Below, piece after piece: positions 58,268-64,000 of a DNA stretch of 64,000 bases. The notes under the pieces were generated by a model. The model was given only the letters and a program-made list of their open reading frames with translations, was not told where the DNA came from and did no database searches. The DNA lies in NCBI GenBank assembly GCA_019455245.1, contig JACFMR010000004.1, positions 151,365 through 215,364 of the forward strand, read 5' to 3'. The translations under genes and the position numbers were made by a program. The DNA is from Opitutaceae bacterium (lineage in GTDB: Bacteria; Verrucomicrobiota; Verrucomicrobiia; Opitutales; Opitutaceae). Each line of letters begins with the position of its first letter. Position 1 is the stretch's first letter.

Positions 58268-59023
58268 TCAGGCGTTCTGCAACTCGTAGCTCAGGATGCT
58301 CAGCGCGTAGGTGGCGGCGGTTTCGCAGCGCAGCACGAGCGGGCCGAGCGTGACGGGTTCGAAACCGCAGCTGCGCGAGGTGCTCATTTCCGCCGGGGTG
58401 AAATCGCCCTCGGGCCCGACGAGCCAGAGCACGTTTTGCGGCGCGCGCTGCTGGGCGGCCGCAAACCCGGCGAGCACGGCCTTGAGCGAACGGGCGCCGG
58501 GCTGCAGGCTGGCGATCAGTTTCAGGTCGTAGCCCTTGGCGCTCTCCATGAAGGCGGTGGCGGACTGCACCGGCTGGATCCCGGGCACAAAGGGGTTGCC
58601 GCACTGCTTGGCGGCCTCGAGGGCGGCGGTCTGCCATTTGCCGAGCTTGCGGTCCTGGCGTTCGCCGCCGAGGTGCACCTGGGTGCGTTCGCTTTCCAAG
58701 GGCACGATGGCGGCAACGCCGATCTCGGTGGCCTTGCGCACGATGGCCTCCATGAACTGCCCCTTGGGCAGGGCCTGGCCGAGCGTGATGGCGTAGGGCA
58801 GCGGCGGCATTTTTTGGCGGAAGCGAACCTTCAACACCGCGGCCTGTTTGCGATCGTCCGTGAGTTCGCAGATCCACTCCGTGCCCTTGCCGTCAAAGGC
58901 CACGACGGTGTCGCCGGGTTTGGCGCGATTCACGGCCACCAGGTGGTGGGATTCTTCGGCGGAGAGCGTGATCGCGGTGGGGTCGGCGACCGCGGGCGAA
59001 CAAAAGGCGCGGAAATCGGGCAT
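58268..59023 (-). CDS. rsmE: 16S rRNA (uracil(1498)-N(3))-methyltransferase RsmE
   Basis: A 251-residue SPOUT-class methyltransferase that modifies U1498 of 16S rRNA using S-adenosylmethionine. The N-terminal PUA-like domain contains EESHHLVAVNRAKPGDTV. The knot region shows VRKATEIGVAAIVPLESERT (about 115), LVGPEGDFTPAEM (about 207) and LGPLVLRCETAATYALSIL (about 228). The ATG at 59023 gives MPDFRAFCSP, the usual start. Confidence 0.95.
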   Translation of the reverse strand: MPDFRAFCSPAVADPTAITLSAEESHHLVAVNRAKPGDTVVAFDGKGTEWICELTDDRKQAAVLKVRFRQKMPPLPYAITLGQALPKGQFMEAIVRKATEIGVAAIVPLESERTQVHLGGERQDRKLGKWQTAALEAAKQCGNPFVPGIQPVQSATAFMESAKGYDLKLIASLQPGARSLKAVLAGFAAAQQRAPQNVLWLVGPEGDFTPAEMSTSRSCGFEPVTLGPLVLRCETAATYALSILSYELQNA

Positions 59024-59073
59024 GGTGCCGCGAGCAAAACAAAGCGCTGCCGGCCGTGTCGAGGGCTGAAAAA

Positions 59074-62000
59074 TCAGCCGGCGGACCGGGTCGGACGCCG
59101 GGAACGCTGACGGTGCCGCCGCCACACAAAGCCGGCGGCGCAAAGGCCGAGGAAGATCGCCCCGTAGGTGGAAGGCTCGGGAATGATGGGGTAGATGTTG
59201 TCGTCGTAGGAATCCCAGATGGTCTCGTTGCCGGTGTAGCCGGCGAAGACGATCTGTGCGACGGACGGGTCGCCCATGACATCCGGCGTGGCGCCGACCC
59301 AGTTGGTGGCGTAGAAGTTATGCATCGCCTGTTCCCAGTTGATGATGTTGAGCATGATGTCGGTGCTCAGGAATTCGAGGGTCGAGACGAAGAGGTGCGA
59401 ATCGACGCCGGCAAAGTCGATGGTCGAATCGGAAGTGATGACCAGGTTGGCGACGGTCAGATCCATGCCGCTCAACACCAGGGTGCCGCCGCCGAGTTCG
59501 AGGGTGCCGGAATAGTCGATGTTTTCGGTAAAGGTGAGTGACCCGGCCCCGGCTTTGACGAGCGTGCCGCTGCCGGTGATGGAACCGTCGAAAACGGAGT
59601 CGGCGTCGTTGGCGCCGAGGGTGAGTTCGCCGGTCGTGCCGAGGTCAAGGAGACCGGAACCGCCGAGAGTGCCGACGGAATCGGCGAAGGTGCCGAGGGC
59701 GACGCGGCCGTCGGAGTGGATGACAAGGTTGGCGTCATCCGGCAGCTGGTTGGAGGCCTGATAAACGAGATTGGCCGAGGAGGCCGCCCCCGTGCCGTCG
59801 CCGACGGTCACGGTGCTGTCGGCGCCGATGGCGTTGACGCCGGCGCTCATGTTCAGGTTGAAGGTGCCGTCGTTGAGATTGATGCCGCCGGTGAAGGTGT
59901 TGGCGGTGGCGCCGGTCAGCGTGAGGGTGCCGCCACCGATCGTGACGTCACCGGTGCCGGAGATCACACCGGCATAGGTGTTGCTGCCGGTGTTGCTGGC
60001 GAGGGTGCCGCCGGCGAGATTGAGCGCCTCACCGGTGATGGTGATGCTGTTCTGCAGTTCCAACGTACCGCCGGCGTTGACGGTGGTGCCGCCGGCCGTG
60101 GAGCCAAGGGCACCGGCGTTGGTGGCGACCAAGGTGCCGGCGTTGACCGTGGTGGTGCCGGTGTAGGTGTTGGCCGCATTGAGCGTCAGGGTGCCGGCGC
60201 CGGATTTGATCAAGCCGCCGGAGCCGCTGCCGATGACGGCATTGATGGTGGTGTCGTGGTCGCCGGTGACGGTGAGGTTGTAGGTGTTGTTGATGATGTT
60301 GGCCCCGTTGAAAACGAGGTCCCCCTCCGCGGCGTTCCAAGATTGGTTGGCCCCCAGCGCCACGCTCACGTTGAGCGTTTGGGTGGAGGTGGATTCGTTG
60401 TAGATGCCGCCGCCGCGCACGGTCAGCGTGTCGCCGGTGCTGCTGTTGACGGTGAAGGCGCCGGCGTCCTGTCGGAACAACAGGCTGTGGGCGATGTAGG
60501 CTCCGTCCATGTCGTTGGTGGTGCGCACGACGCCGGCCATCACGAGGGCCTTGGCCGCGCTGGTGGCGGGCGCGATGTTGCCTTCCCAGTTTGCACCTTT
60601 GCTCCAGTTGTCCTGATCGGCGGCCGGGCCGCTGTTCTGGCCGCCGTCCCACACAAAGGTCTCGATCGGGGTGATCACGTAGTAGTCGCCGTAGCCGCCC
60701 ACGGACTGGGTGGAGGCCGAGAGCTCCGCGCCGATGCCGACGCCGATACCGGTGAAGAAGAGGCTGTCAAGAAAGGCCTGGTCGATGGCGTTGGTGGCGA
60801 CGCCGAAGACATCGGAACCTGAGGTCCAGTTGCCGATGTTCAGGGTGCTGGCATAAGAACCGTCGTCAGCGAAGAGGAAATAATTGGCCGTGCCGGTCGT
60901 GCCGAAGTCGATGGTGGCCGTGTCAAAGGAGAGCGTGCCGAATGCCTGTGAATTGGTGCCGCCGAGCGCGAGGGTGGACCCATAACCCAGGCTGAGGTTG
61001 CTGCTGCTGGCGATCACGTCACTGGCGCCAAGGGCCAGGGTGCCGCCGCTCACGGTGGTGGTGCCGGAGTAGGTGTTGGCGCCGGCGAGGGTGAAGGTGC
61101 CGGAGCCGGTCTTGGTGAGTCCGCCGGAGCCGTCGATCGTGCCGGCGAAGGCGGTGGAGGCGTTGTTGGCGCCGGTGGTGAGGGTGCCGGAACCGAGTTG
61201 GACGTTGGCGGCGGAGGAGGTGGCGGCAAGCGAGCCGATGGTCTCGTTCTGGTTGTTGAGATTGAGGCGGCCGTCGGAGCCGATGGTGACGGCAACGGAG
61301 TCGGCGATCTGGTTGGCGTTGGTGAGCGAAACGGTGGCGGAGGAGGCGGCGCCGGAGTTGTCGCCGATGATGAGGTTGCCGGCGACGGCGTTGGTGCCGG
61401 CGGTCTTGGCGAGGGTGAGGGTGCCGTCGTTGACGGTGGTGGTGCCGGAGTAGGTGTTGGCGGAAGAACCGGAGAGAGTGAGAGCACCGCCGCCGACGGT
61501 GACGGTGCCGGTGCCGGAGATGGCGCCGCCGTAGGTGTTGGCGCCGGTGTTGCTGACGAGGCTGCCGGTGAGGGCGAGCGACTCGGCGCCGATGGAAACA
61601 TGGTTCTGAAGTTCCAGGGTGGCGCCGGAGGCGACCGAGGTACCGCCAGCGGTGCTGCCCAACGCGGCGTTGTTGGTCGCAATGACCGTGCCTTCGTTGA
61701 TGCTGGTGGTGCCGGAGTAGGTGTTGGCGCCGGAGAGGGTGAAGGTGCCGGTGCCGGACTTGGTGAGTCCGCCGGAGCCGTCGATGGTGCCGGCGAAGGT
61801 GGTGGAGGCGTTGTTGGCGCCGGTGGTGAGGCTGCCGGAACCGAGTTGGACATTGGCGGCGGCGGAGGCGGCGGCGAGCGAGCCGATGGTTTCGTTCTGG
61901 TTGTTGAGGTTGAGGCGCCCGTCGGAGCCAATCGTGACGGCGACGGAGTCGGCGATCTGGTTGGCGTTGGTGAGGGTGACGGTTGCGGAGGAGGCGGCAC

Positions 62001-64000
62001 CGGTGTTGTCGCCGATGATGAGATTGCCGGCCACGGCATCAACTCCGGCGGTCTTGGCGAGGGTGAGGGTGCCGTCGTTGACGGTGGTGGCGCCGGTATA
62101 GGTGTTGGCACCGGAGCCGGAGAGCGTGAGGGCACCGCCGCCAACGGTAACGGTGCCGGTGCCGGAGATGGCGCCGCCGTAGGTGTTGGCGCCGGTGTTG
62201 CTGACGAGGCTGCCGGTGAGGGCGAGCGACTCGGCGCCGATGGCGACGTTGTTCTGCAGCTCCAGCGTGGCGCCGGAGGCAACGGTGGTGCCGCCGGCGG
62301 TGCTGCCCAACGCGGCGTTGCTGGTCGCGATGACGCGGCCTTCGGCGATGATGGTCGTGCCGGAGTAGGTGTTGGCGCCGGATAGAATCAGCGAACCGCC
62401 GGTGCCCAGCTTGTTGATGCCACCGGTGCCGGAAATGATGCCGCCAATGGTCAGATTTCCGGCTCCCGCGGTTTCGACGAAGGTGGTTTTGTTCAGGATC
62501 AACGGCGCATTGATGGTCTGCGCGTTGGCGGATTCCTGGATGATGCTGGGCACGATGCCGTCGAAGGTGAACTCGCGGTTGGCGTTGGCATTGAGGGTGA
62601 AACTGTCGGCGCTGCTGTCGAACTTCAGCGAATTGAGCGTGAAGTCCACATTGAGGTCCGGCGTGGTGCGGGTGGATCCGGTAAACGTGATCTTGGTGCC
62701 CGTGCCGGACGACGGGGCGGTGTCGCCCTGCCAGTTCGCGTTGCTGGAAAAGTTGTTGTTGGCGGCGCCGCCATCCCACACGAAGAACGTCCCGATGCTG
62801 GCGGTGATGAAATCCCAGGTGCCGCCGTAACCGGTGACGGTCTGGCCGGTCAGACCGATCGTGCCGGAGCCGATGCCGGAGAAGTAGATGTTTTCGATGA
62901 AGGTGGAGAGGGGTGTGTTGCCGGAGGCGAAGGCGAGGATGTCGGTGCCGGACTCCCAGTTGTTAACCGTGAGGATGCCGGTGCCGGTGCCCGCCTGGGT
63001 GAACAGAAACGCGTTGGCCGTGCCGGGTGTGCCATAATCGAGAGTGGCGTCGTTGTAACTGAAAGTATCGATACTCGCCGAATAAAGCCCACCCAAGCCG
63101 AGGGTGGCACCGGCGTTGATCGACAGGTCGCTGCCACTGCCGAACTCGTCGGTGGATCCGAGCGCATTGTCGGTTCCGATCAGGAGGGTGCCGGCGTCGA
63201 TGGTGGTGGCGCCGGTGTAGGTGTTGGCACCGGAGAGGGTGAGGGTGCCGGCGCCCGACTTAAGGAGATTGCCGGTGCCGGAGATGACATCGGCGTAGGT
63301 GCCGGAGCCGGCCTGGTCGAAGACCAGCTGGGCGCTGTTGGCGATGTTGCCCTGCAGCGAGGCGGCGTCGCCCTGCAGCGTGCCGGCGGTGACGGTGGTG
63401 CCGCCGGAGTAGGTATTGGATCCGGAGAGGGTGAGGGTGCCGGCGCCGGATTTCTCCAATCCGCCACTGCCGCTGATGATCCCGGAGAACGTGGTCGAGG
63501 CGTCGGTGCCGCCGGAGGTGAGAATGTAACTTCCGAGGTTGATGGCGCCGCTGCCGGCGATGGAGCCGACGGTTTCGTTGGCGGCGTTGAGGGCGAGGGA
63601 GCCGGAGGCGTTGACGGTCACGGCGGTGGAGTCGCCAAGCGCGTTGGCGGCGCCGAGTTGGAGGGTGCCGGTGTCGATGGTGGTGGCGCCGGTGTAGGTG
63701 TTGGTGCCGGAGAGGGTGAGGGTGCCGGCGCCCGACTTGAGGAGGTTGCCGGTGCCGGAGACCACGCCTGCGTAGGTGCCGGAACCGGCCTGGTCGAAGA
63801 CCAGCAGGGCTTCATTGGCGATGTTGCCCTGCAGCGAGGTGGTGTCGCCCTGCAGGGTGCCGGCGGTGACGGTGGTGCCACCGGAATAAGTGTTGGCGCC
63901 GGAAAGGGAGAGCGTGCCGGTGCCGGTCTTTTCCAACCCGCCGTCGCCGCTGATGATCCCGGAGAACGTGGTCGAGGCGTCGGTGCCGCCGGAGGTGAGA
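59074..64000 (-). CDS. Giant beta-strand-repeat surface protein with PEP-CTERM anchor (5' end beyond window)
   Basis: At least 1641 residues are visible and the frame is still open at base 64000, so the N-terminus is missing. Dozens of autotransporter-associated beta-strand repeats are present (units like GGLTKSGTGTFTLSGANTYS), predicted to stack into a long beta-helix. Two FVWDGG blocks (about 62.78 and 60.65 kb) mark boundaries between repeat groups. The C-terminus IIPEPSTYGAIFLGLCAAGF, then WRRHRQRSRR, is a PEP-CTERM signal read by an exosortase for sorting to the outer surface. Despite the repeat name there is no autotransporter barrel. It lies 50 bases downstream of rsmE on the same strand. 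Confidence 0.93.
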   Translation of the reverse strand, partial: LTSGGTDASTTFSGIISGDGGLEKTGTGTLSLSGANTYSGGTTVTAGTLQGDTTSLQGNIANEALLVFDQAGSGTYAGVVSGTGNLLKSGAGTLTLSGTNTYTGATTIDTGTLQLGAANALGDSTAVTVNASGSLALNAANETVGSIAGSGAINLGSYILTSGGTDASTTFSGIISGSGGLEKSGAGTLTLSGSNTYSGGTTVTAGTLQGDAASLQGNIANSAQLVFDQAGSGTYADVISGTGNLLKSGAGTLTLSGANTYTGATTIDAGTLLIGTDNALGSTDEFGSGSDLSINAGATLGLGGLYSASIDTFSYNDATLDYGTPGTANAFLFTQAGTGTGILTVNNWESGTDILAFASGNTPLSTFIENIYFSGIGSGTIGLTGQTVTGYGGTWDFITASIGTFFVWDGGAANNNFSSNANWQGDTAPSSGTGTKITFTGSTRTTPDLNVDFTLNSLKFDSSADSFTLNANANREFTFDGIVPSIIQESANAQTINAPLILNKTTFVETAGAGNLTIGGIISGTGGINKLGTGGSLILSGANTYSGTTIIAEGRVIATSNAALGSTAGGTTVASGATLELQNNVAIGAESLALTGSLVSNTGANTYGGAISGTGTVTVGGGALTLSGSGANTYTGATTVNDGTLTLAKTAGVDAVAGNLIIGDNTGAASSATVTLTNANQIADSVAVTIGSDGRLNLNNQNETIGSLAAASAAANVQLGSGSLTTGANNASTTFAGTIDGSGGLTKSGTGTFTLSGANTYSGTTSINEGTVIATNNAALGSTAGGTSVASGATLELQNHVSIGAESLALTGSLVSNTGANTYGGAISGTGTVTVGGGALTLSGSSANTYSGTTTVNDGTLTLAKTAGTNAVAGNLIIGDNSGAASSATVSLTNANQIADSVAVTIGSDGRLNLNNQNETIGSLAATSSAANVQLGSGTLTTGANNASTAFAGTIDGSGGLTKTGSGTFTLAGANTYSGTTTVSGGTLALGASDVIASSSNLSLGYGSTLALGGTNSQAFGTLSFDTATIDFGTTGTANYFLFADDGSYASTLNIGNWTSGSDVFGVATNAIDQAFLDSLFFTGIGVGIGAELSASTQSVGGYGDYYVITPIETFVWDGGQNSGPAADQDNWSKGANWEGNIAPATSAAKALVMAGVVRTTNDMDGAYIAHSLLFRQDAGAFTVNSSTGDTLTVRGGGIYNESTSTQTLNVSVALGANQSWNAAEGDLVFNGANIINNTYNLTVTGDHDTTINAVIGSGSGGLIKSGAGTLTLNAANTYTGTTTVNAGTLVATNAGALGSTAGGTTVNAGGTLELQNSITITGEALNLAGGTLASNTGSNTYAGVISGTGDVTIGGGTLTLTGATANTFTGGINLNDGTFNLNMSAGVNAIGADSTVTVGDGTGAASSANLVYQASNQLPDDANLVIHSDGRVALGTFADSVGTLGGSGLLDLGTTGELTLGANDADSVFDGSITGSGTLVKAGAGSLTFTENIDYSGTLELGGGTLVLSGMDLTVANLVITSDSTIDFAGVDSHLFVSTLEFLSTDIMLNIINWEQAMHNFYATNWVGATPDVMGDPSVAQIVFAGYTGNETIWDSYDDNIYPIIPEPSTYGAIFLGLCAAGFVWRRHRQRSRRPTRSAG
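61073..62368. repeat. Two 648-base tandem repeats inside the surface-protein gene
   Basis: Copies at 61073-61720 and 61721-62368 are nearly identical. They begin with the same GTGTTGGCGCCGG sequence, which recurs at 62369 as the start of a third, quickly diverging copy. Each codes for 216 residues, so the repeat is in frame. Confidence 0.8.
63188..63999. repeat. Two ~335-base near-identical copies, 477 bases apart
   Basis: Copies at about 63188-63522 and 63665-63999 share most bases and both code for the LTSGGTDASTTFSGIISG to GATTID stretch. The 477-base spacing is 159 codons. The outer copy reaches the window end, so more copies may follow. Confidence 0.75.

Noticed and set aside
61050..64000. 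Regular repeats that might be a CRISPR array
   Set aside because: The repeats are hundreds of bases long, keep the reading frame and code for beta-strand units; there are no short spacers or cas genes.

Overview
The window looks like a chromosomal segment of a GC-rich, free-living Gram-negative bacterium, most likely Verrucomicrobiota of the Opitutaceae type. The assignment is inferred from gene content: a giant beta-strand-repeat protein ending in a PEP-CTERM anchor, TonB-dependent receptors, KDO synthesis (kdsA), a GldG/DUF4340 ABC cluster and a pseudo-sulfatase. No phage, transposase, CRISPR, rRNA or tRNA was seen. Coding density is high: no gene-free stretch exceeds about 275 bases, and the longest gap is 13151-13421.

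Layout. 1-12.3 kb is mostly housekeeping: a two-domain ThyX-like protein (cut by the window start), an EEP-family hydrolase, comEC with a small UVR-like gene, rarA, an S46 dipeptidyl-peptidase, two unknowns, then ribB (with a dead RibA-like domain), ribH, nusB and ftsY. 12.3-13.2 kb holds a FitAB/VapBC toxin-antitoxin pair behind a perfect palindrome. 13.4-24.3 kb is a trace-metal island. On the minus strand it runs modA, modB, a CcoA-like copper MFS importer, a DUF2946-like protein, an OprC/NosA-type copper receptor, a sialidase-fold protein with a CusF-like domain, a His/Cys-rich small protein and a His-rich ZnuD-like receptor. A CobW/COG0523 GTPase diverges from modA. A perfect FNR-type box (TTGAT-N4-ATCAA) lies upstream of the DUF2946/oprC part, which suggests low-oxygen control of copper uptake.

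24.5-36.8 kb carries a LysM amidase, a WD40 protein, a sugar ABC importer without its ATPase, a PduO adenosyltransferase coupled to peptide deformylase, and a two-gene membrane module. In that module the first gene is frameshifted and the pair faintly resembles MotA/ExbB plus MotB/ExbD. A UbiA-like enzyme and a sulfatase-fold protein without catalytic residues follow. 36.8-50 kb is a long minus-strand run: birA, an ABC ATPase and permease, GldG-like, DUF4340, an AsmA-like protein and a hybrid histidine kinase. 50-59 kb holds a UroD-like protein, proA, a PfkB kinase, pyrG, kdsA, a truncated E2-like lipoyl protein, rsmE and small unknowns. 59-64 kb is the PEP-CTERM repeat protein, which runs off the window end.

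The best candidates for new biology are the oxygen-linked copper/zinc/molybdate island (a complete outer-membrane to cytoplasm route in one locus) and the frameshifted membrane/coiled-coil pair. Several families of short palindromic or tandem repeats sit between genes, and one palindrome lies inside ftsY. All functional calls were made by eye from motifs; no database search was run.
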